From: Polyangiaceae bacterium
GTDB taxonomy: Bacteria > Myxococcota_A > Polyangia > Polyangiales > Polyangiaceae
Direction: 5' to 3'
Assembly: GCA_016712345.1 (NCBI GenBank)
Contig: JADJRH010000002.1
Coordinates: 248,001-312,000, forward strand
Length of the DNA stretch: 64,000 nucleotides
Shown here: positions 1 to 7,884 of the stretch, in pieces
How the letters are laid out: each line of letters starts with the position of its first letter
Numbering within the stretch: the first letter of the stretch is position 1
The notes under the pieces: generated by a model
What the model saw: only the letters and a program-made list of their open reading frames with translations
Databases searched by the model: none
Told to the model about the DNA's origin: nothing
Made by a program: the position numbers and the translations under genes

Positions 1-945
1 GAGTCGCGACACCGACCGGCCGTCCGAATCGCCCACGGGAGCGTCGAGCGACGCCTCTCCCGACGAAAGGCGCCGATCCATGTCGATGACTTCTTTTTCT
101 TCAACGCCGAGGCGCTTGGCGATTTCCGCCGCCTCGGGCTCAATTCCCAGGGCGCTGAGTTTTGCTTTCTCTTTGTTGAGATTGAAAAAGAGCTTTCGCT
201 GCGCCTGCGTTGTGCCGAGTTTCACAAGGCGCCAGTTGTTTAAAATAAACCGCAAAATGTAGGCTCTAATCCACCACGCGGCATACGAAGACAACTTCAC
301 ACCGCGGTAGGGATCATAACGTTTTACGGCCTGCATCAAGCCGATGTTCCCCTCCTGGATCAGGTCCATAATGTTCTTGTACGCACGCCGATATTCGTAG
401 GCGAGCTTGACCACGAGACGCAGGTTGGCGGTTACCAAACGAGCCGCCGTCCGCGCATCCTGTGTGGTAGCGAACTTTGTTGTGAGTTCTTTCTCTTCGT
501 CGGGCGTGAGCAGTTTGTGGCGCTGCACTTCACGCAGGTACGCCTGAAGTGGATCGGTGCGAGACAGTGCCGCCGACTCTTCTCGTTCGGGGCGGTCGCT
601 TCGCAGGCTTCGCTCAACAACTTTGGGGGAGTCACCATCGACACTTTCTTCGTCGATGATCTCCGCGGCCACATCAATAACTTCACCATCGACGGCTTCG
701 GGATCGTCGAGATCGTCGCGACCCTCGTCTTCGTCTTCGTCCTCGTCTTCTTTTTTCGTCGCTTCGCTTTGAGCCTCCGCGGGTTTGGCCTGCCGCGCAG
801 CGGTCGCGTTTTTTCCGCGTTTTGGAGTGCTTTTCAGCTCGCTCTCGCCGCGGCTGTCGATCGCGTCTTTGTCGATCGCAAGTTCATCGTCGTCCGTGTC
901 TGGGGTGGATCGTTTCAACCGTCCCCCGCCTTTGTCGTTTGCCAA
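1..945 (-). CDS. RpoH-type sigma-70 factor (3' end beyond window)
   Basis: Sigma factor that directs RNA polymerase to promoters; most like the heat-shock (RpoH) group. The reverse strand reads open from 945 to the left edge (315 codons). Region 1.2 starts about residue 130 (DPLQAYLREVQ). Region 2 follows (NLRLVVKLAYEYRR, DLIQEGNIGLMQAVKRYDP, SSYAAWWIRAYI). The stretch GTTQAQRKLFFNL is characteristic of RpoH proteins. Part of region 3 is present; region 4 lies outside the window. An in-frame TAG at 973-975 leaves TTG at 945 as the only start upstream of a GTG near 682, and GAGG sits five bases before it. The first ~130 residues are a Lys/Asp/Glu-rich extension that RpoH proteins normally lack. 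Family call firm, exact regulon unknown. Confidence 0.9.
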   Translation of the reverse strand, partial: MANDKGGGRLKRSTPDTDDDELAIDKDAIDSRGESELKSTPKRGKNATAARQAKPAEAQSEATKKEDEDEDEDEGRDDLDDPEAVDGEVIDVAAEIIDEESVDGDSPKVVERSLRSDRPEREESAALSRTDPLQAYLREVQRHKLLTPDEEKELTTKFATTQDARTAARLVTANLRLVVKLAYEYRRAYKNIMDLIQEGNIGLMQAVKRYDPYRGVKLSSYAAWWIRAYILRFILNNWRLVKLGTTQAQRKLFFNLNKEKAKLSALGIEPEAAEIAKRLGVEEKEVIDMDRRLSSGEASLDAPVGDSDGRSVSRL

Positions 946-1063
946 GGTGACCTCGTCGGAACCGCTTTTCTATACCAACTTCGTGCGCGCGGCACGGAGG
1001 ACTTGGTTCTCTTCAAGGTGGCTTCTACGCGACGAGCGCGGAACGTGCTAAGCCCCGTCCAAC

Positions 1064-1720
1064 GTGGACTCAGAACGGCCCGCACCCCCCACCCAAGAAC
1101 GGCGTGTACACCGCCCGTTTTATCTCGTCGCGGCGATGGTCCTCGTATGGATCGCCGGCGTTGAAATATTTCTCGACGCGGCCAAAATCGCGACGGTGCT
1201 TCGGAGCGGGGCGCTCCCGGATGTGGAGACCGTTGTTCGAGCGGGCGGTGTCGACAGTTATTCGCTCGTGGGCCAGGTGCTCATGGCTGCGCGGCTCACC
1301 GTCATGGGATCGGTGCCACACCTGGCTTTTCCGCTCGCCGTGGCCCGCGCCATTCTCGCGTGTACACTTATTTTCGCGAGCACAACGGTGCTTTTGGGCA
1401 GGCCCACAGCGCGCGTGTTTGCCCTTCAGTCTCTCGGCGCAAACGCTATTTTTGCAATTATTGAATACGCGTTGTTAAAGCAGGTCCGAGGAACGTACAT
1501 TGACATGGCGGCGCGCGGTGCGGCGTTGATCAACGATCCAACATCATCTTTGAGTCTGCCCGAATTTGCGCATCTCATCGGCTATTGGCTTGAACGTGTG
1601 ATTTTCGCCGCCCGCCTGGGTGTACCCTTTGCGGCGGCACTCGCGCTCACCACGCAGCGTACAAAGGTCTTTTTTGCGGAGGCGGCCGCCGCCGCGGAAA
1701 GCGCCGAAGAAGAACCGTAA
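1064..1720 (+). CDS. Hypothetical multi-pass membrane protein
   Basis: Unrecognised 218-residue protein. Hydrophobic stretches lie near residues 19-40, 70-115, 123-138 and 168-190, so it is probably an inner-membrane protein with four or five passes. The C-terminus is Ala/Glu-rich (AEAAAAAESAEEEP). It begins at GTG 1064 with no clear ribosome site; ATG 1136 is a weaker alternative that would remove the first membrane segment's lead-in. It ends 7 bases before mutL and is probably co-transcribed with it. It is divergent from the sigma-factor gene. No family is recognised and no function is proposed. Confidence 0.6.
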   Translation: MDSERPAPPTQERRVHRPFYLVAAMVLVWIAGVEIFLDAAKIATVLRSGALPDVETVVRAGGVDSYSLVGQVLMAARLTVMGSVPHLAFPLAVARAILACTLIFASTTVLLGRPTARVFALQSLGANAIFAIIEYALLKQVRGTYIDMAARGAALINDPTSSLSLPEFAHLIGYWLERVIFAARLGVPFAAALALTTQRTKVFFAEAAAAAESAEEEP

Positions 1721-1727
1721 GGTACAC

Positions 1728-3638
1728 ATGGCCACGTCCGGTCCGATGAAGGCGCAACCCACGCGCCGAAAGATCCATGTTTTGCCGGACGATCTCGCAA
1801 ATCAGATCGCCGCGGGTGAAGTGGTTGAACGGCCGTCGAGCATCATCAAAGAGCTGGTTGAAAATTCGCTCGACGCGGGCGCTCGCAAAGTGCGCGTTGA
1901 CATAGAGGGCGGTGGGATCTCGCTCGCGCGTGTTGCGGACGACGGCTCGGGCATGGATCGTCGGGACGCGGAGCTTTGTTTGTTGCGACACGCCACGAGC
2001 AAAATCGAAACGCTCGCCGATCTCGCGGGTGTACAGAGTTTTGGTTTCAGGGGCGAGGCGTTGCCGAGCATTGCATCGGTTTCGCGCCTCGTGCTGCAAA
2101 CCAGACGTGAGAGTGATCCCGAAGGCACCGAAGTTCGAGTTGAAGGCGGCGGTGAGCGCGTGACATTGCCGTGCGGTGTTTCGGTGGGCACCGTTGTGGA
2201 GGTGCGCGATCTGTTTTTCAACGTTCCCGCGCGTCGAAAATTTTTGCGAGCCGCCGCCACTGAAAGCGCTCACGTCACCGATGTTGTGCAGGCGATGGCG
2301 CTTGGCGCACCGGCCACATCGATCGTGCTTTCGCGCGACGGTCGCGTGGCTCGTGAATGGCTTCGCACCACATCGCGTGAAGAGCGCGCACGCCAAATAT
2401 TGAGCGGTGAAGAACTCGCGGCGTGTCGCGGCGCCCGCGGTCCGCTCAGTGTTGAAGCCTTCTTGTCGAGGCCCGAACGAGCACGTTCCGGCGCTGTGGG
2501 TCTCACGCTTCTCGTGAACGGTCGCGTTGTGAAAGATCGAAGCCTCGCGCGATCGGTGGCGCTCGCGTACGGCAGCGTTTTGGAACCGGGGCGCTACCCG
2601 ATTGGGGTTGTGTACATCGATCTCCCGCCCGAGTTGGTTGACGTGAATGTACACCCGCAAAAAGCCGAGGTGCGTTTTGCCGATGGGCGCGCCGCGTCCG
2701 ACGCTGTGTATCGCATCTTGGCCGATGCGCTCACGCATGCTTTTGGACTGCCGATCTCGCGGTTGCCGGGCGCTCACCACCACAAGCCCAAAACCGCCGA
2801 ACTGGCACCCTCAGAGTCGTGGTCATGGGAGTCGGGCGCAGCTGTCGGGCCCACTGTCACCCCTCCGTCGGTTGAAAACAGGCAATATTCAGGTCCGCCG
2901 ATTGACGCTCCCGAAGTGGCAGACTTGCACTTGGAAAAGAGCGGTTCTTTTGACGGTGGGCCGGAAGCGCCGATGCGGGTTCAACCGGTGCCGTATCTAC
3001 CCATTCAGGTGCCTGAGCCGCACCCCATTGAGGTTGTAAACACCGTCGATCAGCGCACTCCATTTGATGCGCTCAACTACCTGGGTCAACTGCGGGCAAC
3101 GTTTCTGCTTTGCGAGGGGCCCGACGGCCTCTACATCCTTGACCAACACGCGGCGGCGGAAAGGGTAACCTACCATCGACTTCGAACGGCCTACAACCAA
3201 AAGGCGGTGGCCACTCAGAAGCTGCTTTTCCCGGTGATCGTTGGCGTTTCGGCGCGTGAAGTGGCCCTTGTTGAAGAAGGCGAAGAAGCTGTCCGAGCCG
3301 CCGGATTTGACCTGCGTCCGGCCGGACCTACCCATGTGGCCGTTCATTCAATTCCCCAACTGCTTGTGCGTGCGTCGCCTGAAAAATTGGTTCGCGACCT
3401 TCTCGCCGAAGTGAGCCACGAAGGCCAACGTGCCTTTTCAGGTGCCATTGATTTGGCGCTCGCAACAATGGCTTGTCACGGCTCTATTCGGGCGGGAGAG
3501 CGGGTGTCTCCCGACGAAGCGAAAGCCCTGTTGAGAGCGCTTGATGAGGTGGATTTTGCGGGTCACTGTCCTCACGGAAGGCCCGTTGTTCACCGGGTCA
3601 GCTACGGTGAGTTGGAATTGCGTGTTGGGCGCAGGTAG
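1728..3638 (+). CDS. mutL: DNA mismatch repair protein MutL
   Basis: Mismatch-repair ATPase that couples MutS recognition to strand incision. 636 residues. The N-terminal GHKL ATPase motifs are clear: ELVENSLDAG (residues 42-51), DDGSGM (71-76), RHATSKI (87-93) and FGFRGEALPSIASVSRL (105-121). A Pro-rich linker around 370-440 leads to the C-terminal dimerisation domain. There, DQHAAAERVTYH (from residue 472) matches the endonuclease motif DQHAx2Ex4E except that the last Glu is His. ACHGSIRAG and GHCPHGRPV (about 612) of the metal-binding site are kept. Start ATG 1728 has AAGG five bases upstream; an ORF extension to 1620 overlaps the preceding gene and is unlikely. Converges on miaA. Confidence 0.96.
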   Translation: MATSGPMKAQPTRRKIHVLPDDLANQIAAGEVVERPSSIIKELVENSLDAGARKVRVDIEGGGISLARVADDGSGMDRRDAELCLLRHATSKIETLADLAGVQSFGFRGEALPSIASVSRLVLQTRRESDPEGTEVRVEGGGERVTLPCGVSVGTVVEVRDLFFNVPARRKFLRAAATESAHVTDVVQAMALGAPATSIVLSRDGRVAREWLRTTSREERARQILSGEELAACRGARGPLSVEAFLSRPERARSGAVGLTLLVNGRVVKDRSLARSVALAYGSVLEPGRYPIGVVYIDLPPELVDVNVHPQKAEVRFADGRAASDAVYRILADALTHAFGLPISRLPGAHHHKPKTAELAPSESWSWESGAAVGPTVTPPSVENRQYSGPPIDAPEVADLHLEKSGSFDGGPEAPMRVQPVPYLPIQVPEPHPIEVVNTVDQRTPFDALNYLGQLRATFLLCEGPDGLYILDQHAAAERVTYHRLRTAYNQKAVATQKLLFPVIVGVSAREVALVEEGEEAVRAAGFDLRPAGPTHVAVHSIPQLLVRASPEKLVRDLLAEVSHEGQRAFSGAIDLALATMACHGSIRAGERVSPDEAKALLRALDEVDFAGHCPHGRPVVHRVSYGELELRVGRR

Positions 3639-3705
3639 AGCTGTCGAGCACATTTGCCAACGTGGGGAACGAAACGCGCGCCGTTCAGGTTTGTTACGTG
3701 CCGTT

Positions 3706-4551
3706 TCAGATTTTTACGTAGTGGATGGGTAGATCGCGAATCCACGTGCGCTGTCGGCGAACAAATACCCGCGTTGCGCGCACAATGGTAGGTGCCAATT
3801 CGCTCTCGGGGATTTGACCGCGTATGTAACTCAGCACTTCACGGTAGCCCACGGACTGCATGGCTCTCGTGTTTTCATAACCCAGATCAACAAGGTGTTT
3901 CACCTCATCGATCCAGCCTGTTTGAAGCCAATGGGTGGTTCGTTTGGCAATGCGCTCGTCGAGTTCTGCGTCGGCCCTGTCGGCGGCGATAAAGCGCGCT
4001 TTGTACTTTTGCTCCCGAAACCCGTGCTCGCTTTGCAACTCCGTCATTGTTTTGCCCGACACGGCAAACACTTCTAGAGCGCGACTGACGCGCACAAAAT
4101 CGTTGGGCGACAAGCGTGCTGCGGCCACGGGGTCGATCAACTGGAGTTGGGCGTGCAACGCTGCGCGCCCCTGAGACTCGGCAATGAGAGTGTGCTCGGC
4201 CCGCACGGCGGGGTTTGCTCCGGGCATGGGGGCGAGCCCCCACACAAGGGCTTTGACCCACAAGAAAGAACCGCCGCATACAATAGGTATTCTGTTGCGA
4301 CCGCGAATATCGGAGACCGCCTGTTCTGCCATTTCAGCGTAGCGGCTCGCTTCAAGCTGAACGCTCGGGTCAACGACACTCAGCAGATGATGAGGCGCGC
4401 GGGCGAGTTCTTCGCCGGTTGGTTTTCCTGAGCCGATGTCAAAGTGCGTGTACACCTGCACGCTGTCGGCATTAACGATTTCTCCACCGAACTTTTGCGC
4501 CAACAAGATGGCCAGTTCTGTTTTGCCGCTCGCTGTTGGCCCCACAACCAC
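3706..4551 (-). CDS. miaA: tRNA dimethylallyltransferase MiaA
   Basis: Transfers a dimethylallyl group to A37 of tRNAs reading UNN codons, the first step of ms2i6A formation. The P-loop GPTASGKTELA is at residues 4-14. The substrate motif NADSVQVYTHFDIGSGKP follows; most family members have DIGTAKP. PHHLLSVVDP, the RVSRALEV segment and QSVGYREV near the C-terminus are typical. 281 residues, slightly short for the family. The only in-frame starts after TGA are at GTG 4551 or shortly inside, so the N-terminus is two to eight residues shorter than usual. Convergent with mutL; 67 bases separate the two stops. Classic mutL-miaA vicinity but opposite strands. Confidence 0.95.
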   Translation of the reverse strand: MVVGPTASGKTELAILLAQKFGGEIVNADSVQVYTHFDIGSGKPTGEELARAPHHLLSVVDPSVQLEASRYAEMAEQAVSDIRGRNRIPIVCGGSFLWVKALVWGLAPMPGANPAVRAEHTLIAESQGRAALHAQLQLIDPVAAARLSPNDFVRVSRALEVFAVSGKTMTELQSEHGFREQKYKARFIAADRADAELDERIAKRTTHWLQTGWIDEVKHLVDLGYENTRAMQSVGYREVLSYIRGQIPESELAPTIVRATRVFVRRQRTWIRDLPIHYVKI

Positions 4552-4663
4552 AAGGAGTTCATCGGGCTCGGGAGGGTCAGCTCATTCCAGAGGATGATTG
4601 GCCCGACCTGATTTCGAGGTCGAATCTGACTGCGGGGCGGGGGCATTCAAACCAATCGCTGCT

Positions 4664-6679
4664 TTAGGGCAAGAGGCCGAGGCTGCGGAAGAATGAATAC
4701 CCGCTCACAACAAGCGCCCTTGAGTCTTCAAACGTGCCTTGTTGCACCTCAACGGTGAGGCCAACTTTGCTGCCGGTGCTGGTTTCAGCCCCGGTGCCGG
4801 TGACAAAAATGGGCGTTTTACCCTTGTTTGGAAGAGCTGTGAGAGCACTTGTCAGTTGTTTGAGTTCTGATGGAGTGCCCGATTCATCCATTTGCTCAAG
4901 TGCTTGAATGCTTGTGGCGATGCCGTTTGTAATCATGCCGGCGGAAAAAAATCCACCAAACATCTGCTTGCCGGTGCGAAGACTTTCAAGGTCGCTCCGA
5001 CTGGCAAGTTGGTCTTTGTCGGATGCGCCGACCTTTGTTGTTTGAAGGCGTTTCACAAGTTCATCTTTGGCCGCACCAATGGCAAGCCACGTGTTGTCCC
5101 CGTCCAGCATTAAGAATACATATAGTTTTAGCGACATTGTCGCAGGCTTTTTGGTGGCCGCATCACCGGGATTGGGAGCTTCCACGTTGGGGATCGTGAT
5201 CTCCAGCCCTTCACTCCCCGCACCCAGTGCCGCGGGGGCCGGGATTGATTTGACGGTGGGTAGATGTTTGGAGTCGCTCCCCAACATTTTCTTGAAACCG
5301 GTTTGGATACCGGGCGCTTTGTATGCCTCAATGAAGTCTTTCAGCTGCTTTTTCAGCGCGGCCGGGCCCTCATCCATTCCAAACAGGTTCCACCCAGCCA
5401 AACTTGTAAAGCCGGCTTCAACAAGCTTTTTGCCCTCATCTTTGGAGCCTTTTTGGGGGAAAGATGCCGGCAACGTTCCATGCGCCCATACCATGTTTGT
5501 GTTTTTGCCGTACGGCGCACTAATCAGATCTGTCAGGCGCTTTCGGTCGGCCGCGTTCACACCCTCGGCCGCCAATACTCCGTCGAAAAGGCCTCGAAAC
5601 TGTGCGATCATGTTCGTATACAACGCAGGATCGGCGCCGCGTCCGTACATGGCGCTGTCGGCATCTTTGGGCGCGCGCCAATAAATGCTCGGCGGCGCGG
5701 CGGCGCGATCGAGCCTATCGGTCATGGCCTGCGCAAACCAAGACGTTTTGGTTGCAAACTCAAACTCTGTGTTGCTGCGAAGACAAGTTCCACTCCGATT
5801 TGTGGTTACCTCAGACACAATGTTTTGAGTGTCGGCAAGAATCTTGGGAATGTCTTCTTGGACGGATGTTGCCATGTTGAACAAGGCTTGATCCACACGC
5901 GCGTCACCACTGCCCACTTCTGCAACAACAGTGTCGGGCAACACCCGCAACATGTTTTTGAATGTTTGACCGTACCGTTTTTGGGCGACGTTCATACGCG
6001 CTTCCACGTGAATGTCGGGACCGCCCCAGTCTTTCAGCGGTGCGCTGCGCGTTAAATAAGGGCCCAGCGCGTTGAGCGATTTTGCATTGTGCGAACACAC
6101 GAGTCGGGCCGGTGACGGACCCACGGCTGTCGAAATCCAACACACAGCCCCACGCGCGTTTTTGAGTTGCCACGTTCCGGGCGACACTTCTGTCATTTTG
6201 CCTTCCGGATCCACGGCGGCGCGCGCTCCGTCGAGGGATGAAAGGCCCGCCGCCACGGCAAACAGAGGTGGACGCGGTCTCTCTTCAGGGTCGAGCGTTA
6301 CAATCATGTCAACCGGCGCGTCCACCGCAATGACGCCCGCGAGTTTGCGTGTGTCCACACCGCCCCCTCGAATGAACTCGCGCAGAACCTCGCTCACCAT
6401 GAGGCGCGCATTGACCTCGACAAGAACGGGTGCAACACCACCGCACGACGCCAGGTTCGAAACGCTTTGGAGCGGGTTGCGCCAACGAGCGATGCCGACA
6501 ACATCGGTGGGATCGGCGATCGGCGCGGCCTCAACGGCTTCGGTTGCGGAGGCCGAAGCTGTCGTCGGCGGCGCAACTTCTACCGGCGCTGTTTGGACAG
6601 TCGGCGTCACAACGGCCGGCCCACATGCTGAAAGACCCGCGAAAAGAACAGAAACCGCGCCGAATTGGGCTCTACGCAT
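4664..6679 (-). CDS. Large hypothetical lipoprotein
   Basis: 671-residue exported protein of unknown function. The start at ATG 6679 gives a good lipoprotein signal (MRR, hydrophobic stretch, FAGLSAC lipobox, Cys at residue 19). The longer reading from 6709 would add ten residues before the signal. A Pro/Thr/Ala/Val linker (about residues 20-55) precedes a large soluble domain with no motif I recognise. Just upstream of the ATG on the coding strand is a TATAAG-like box about 12 bases away and no ribosome site, so a leaderless message is possible. Divergent from the lipoprotein gene at 6796; 116 bases lie between them and must hold both promoters. Confidence 0.75.
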   Translation of the reverse strand: MRRAQFGAVSVLFAGLSACGPAVVTPTVQTAPVEVAPPTTASASATEAVEAAPIADPTDVVGIARWRNPLQSVSNLASCGGVAPVLVEVNARLMVSEVLREFIRGGGVDTRKLAGVIAVDAPVDMIVTLDPEERPRPPLFAVAAGLSSLDGARAAVDPEGKMTEVSPGTWQLKNARGAVCWISTAVGPSPARLVCSHNAKSLNALGPYLTRSAPLKDWGGPDIHVEARMNVAQKRYGQTFKNMLRVLPDTVVAEVGSGDARVDQALFNMATSVQEDIPKILADTQNIVSEVTTNRSGTCLRSNTEFEFATKTSWFAQAMTDRLDRAAAPPSIYWRAPKDADSAMYGRGADPALYTNMIAQFRGLFDGVLAAEGVNAADRKRLTDLISAPYGKNTNMVWAHGTLPASFPQKGSKDEGKKLVEAGFTSLAGWNLFGMDEGPAALKKQLKDFIEAYKAPGIQTGFKKMLGSDSKHLPTVKSIPAPAALGAGSEGLEITIPNVEAPNPGDAATKKPATMSLKLYVFLMLDGDNTWLAIGAAKDELVKRLQTTKVGASDKDQLASRSDLESLRTGKQMFGGFFSAGMITNGIATSIQALEQMDESGTPSELKQLTSALTALPNKGKTPIFVTGTGAETSTGSKVGLTVEVQQGTFEDSRALVVSGYSFFRSLGLLP

Positions 6680-6795
6680 GATGGGCTTATATTGTGCGAT
6701 CCAGCTCATGTCATGCTCAAAGCACGAGACATTAGAGCTACGCTTGGGTCGTCACGCGTCTTTCATTTTGTTCCGTTCTGAGGCACGAAAGCACC

Positions 6796-7515
6796 ATGCA
6801 CACAACCACACGATGGCTTTCGTTCTGCGCTCTGTTTTCCCTTGCGCCGCTGGCCGCGGTGGCGTGCGGAGACGGTACGCCGGACGCAAACACTCCACCC
6901 CAACCAACGGCTGAACCCACGGCGAGTGCGTCGGCCGGTCCCACAGCGGCGCCCACCGCTGTTCCCACGGCGGAGCCCACGGCCACGCCAACCGCCGAGC
7001 CAACAGCGTCCGCAAGTGCGTCGGCACCTGTCGACAAGCCCAAGTCGGGTCGCCCGCCGGTGCTCCTGGCAGATGCCAAGTCCATCACCGACACATTCGG
7101 TTTTTCGCCGGGTGCCAAGCTTGAACTTGGTGACAAAGAAATTGCCACTCTTCGCATTCCCGAAGGGGCTCTTTCGCAAGCCACTGTTGTCACATTCGCT
7201 ATCGACACCAAGTGCAAAACCACAGGTGTCGTTACCGGCAAACTCTACAAGATCACACCTACCATCCCACCCGCAGCAACTCCCGCGTCGGTTCCTTCAA
7301 ACAACGGCGCCCCGTACACGCTGATCCTCCCCGGAGTTAAAAAGCGTGATTTGAACCTGGCAATTGGCACGTACGCCAAAGATGCAAAAGGAAACGAGGC
7401 AATTGTTTGGAAGATTCTCGGGCCCGCCAAAGTAGACGAGTCGGGGATTTTTGAATTTCACCTCGATACTCTCCCGGACGGTTGTGTACACCTGACAAAC
7501 AAGCCGCCCACCTGA
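6796..7515 (+). CDS. Lipoprotein with Pro/Thr/Ala repeat linker and ZU5-like domain
   Basis: 239-residue predicted lipoprotein. The signal peptide ends at the lipobox LAAVAC (Cys at residue 24). Residues 34-78 are a low-complexity linker built of PTAEPTA/PTAxPTA units and Ser-Ala pairs, of the kind used as cell-surface spacers. The C-terminal ~150 residues contain IATLRIPEGALSQATVVTFAI, which resembles the start of ZU5-type beta domains; this is a weak similarity by eye. Divergent from the large lipoprotein at 4664-6679. Function unknown. Confidence 0.7.
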   Translation: MHTTTRWLSFCALFSLAPLAAVACGDGTPDANTPPQPTAEPTASASAGPTAAPTAVPTAEPTATPTAEPTASASASAPVDKPKSGRPPVLLADAKSITDTFGFSPGAKLELGDKEIATLRIPEGALSQATVVTFAIDTKCKTTGVVTGKLYKITPTIPPAATPASVPSNNGAPYTLILPGVKKRDLNLAIGTYAKDAKGNEAIVWKILGPAKVDESGIFEFHLDTLPDGCVHLTNKPPT

Positions 7516-7563
7516 CCTCCTGGGTCTCGTGGGTAGCTGGCAGCCCCAGAGCGACGGCTGAAG

Positions 7564-7582
7564 CGTCACGCCAAGACCTGAA
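7564..7582 (+). repeat. 19-bp dispersed repeat, copy 1
   Basis: CGTCACGCCAAGACCTGAA occurs here and again at 51939-51957, in the same orientation relative to the upstream gene. Both copies lie shortly after a plus-strand stop codon (49 and 21 bases), in non-coding DNA. It may be part of a terminator or a small REP-like element; two copies cannot decide. Confidence 0.6.
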
Positions 7583-7593
7583 GCGCCTGGATG

Positions 7594-7820
7594 CCTGTGA
7601 CGTCTCTTTCACCACGGAATCACGGAGAACACAGAACACACGGAGTTTTTTTGTTTCTTGGGCTGCAATGGGTACACATCATCCGTGATCCCAACCTGAC
7701 AGGGGATCGGTCAGGTGGTGCGAGACGATTGCAGCCTAAAATACAAAAAACTCCGTGGATCTCCGTGATCTCCGTGCCTCTGTGTTGATTACGAAGTATC
7801 AGGAATCGAGACGTCACAGG
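7594..7820. repeat. MITE-like inverted-repeat element
   Basis: Non-coding 227-bp element bounded by a perfect 13-bp inverted repeat, CCTGTGACGTCTC (7594-7606) and its complement (7808-7820). Inside, both arms carry CACGGAG units (left arm about 7612-7645, right arm about 7750-7786), a poly-T/poly-A step, and the pair GGGCTGCAAT / ATTGCAGCCT nearer the centre, so the whole element could fold into one long hairpin. Arrays of CACGGAG-type words are known from intergenic palindromes of several phyla. It fills most of the only gene-free stretch longer than 300 bases (7516-7884). No transposase is present. Confidence 0.75.
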
Positions 7821-7884
7821 TCATTGTGGGCGAGCTTAGCGCTGCGGAGCGCGTTTCCCGGCCGCTTTGTGAGATGCTTGGCGC

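Noticed and set aside
1647..2783. Long minus-strand open frame inside mutL
   Set aside because: It lies entirely opposite a gene with strong conserved motifs, has low-quality composition (Arg/His-rich) and no family features; a shadow of GC-rich coding.
5264..6055. 263-codon plus-strand frame inside the large lipoprotein gene
   Set aside because: Composition is Cys/Arg/His-rich and the opposite strand gives a clean lipoprotein signal and continuous domain.
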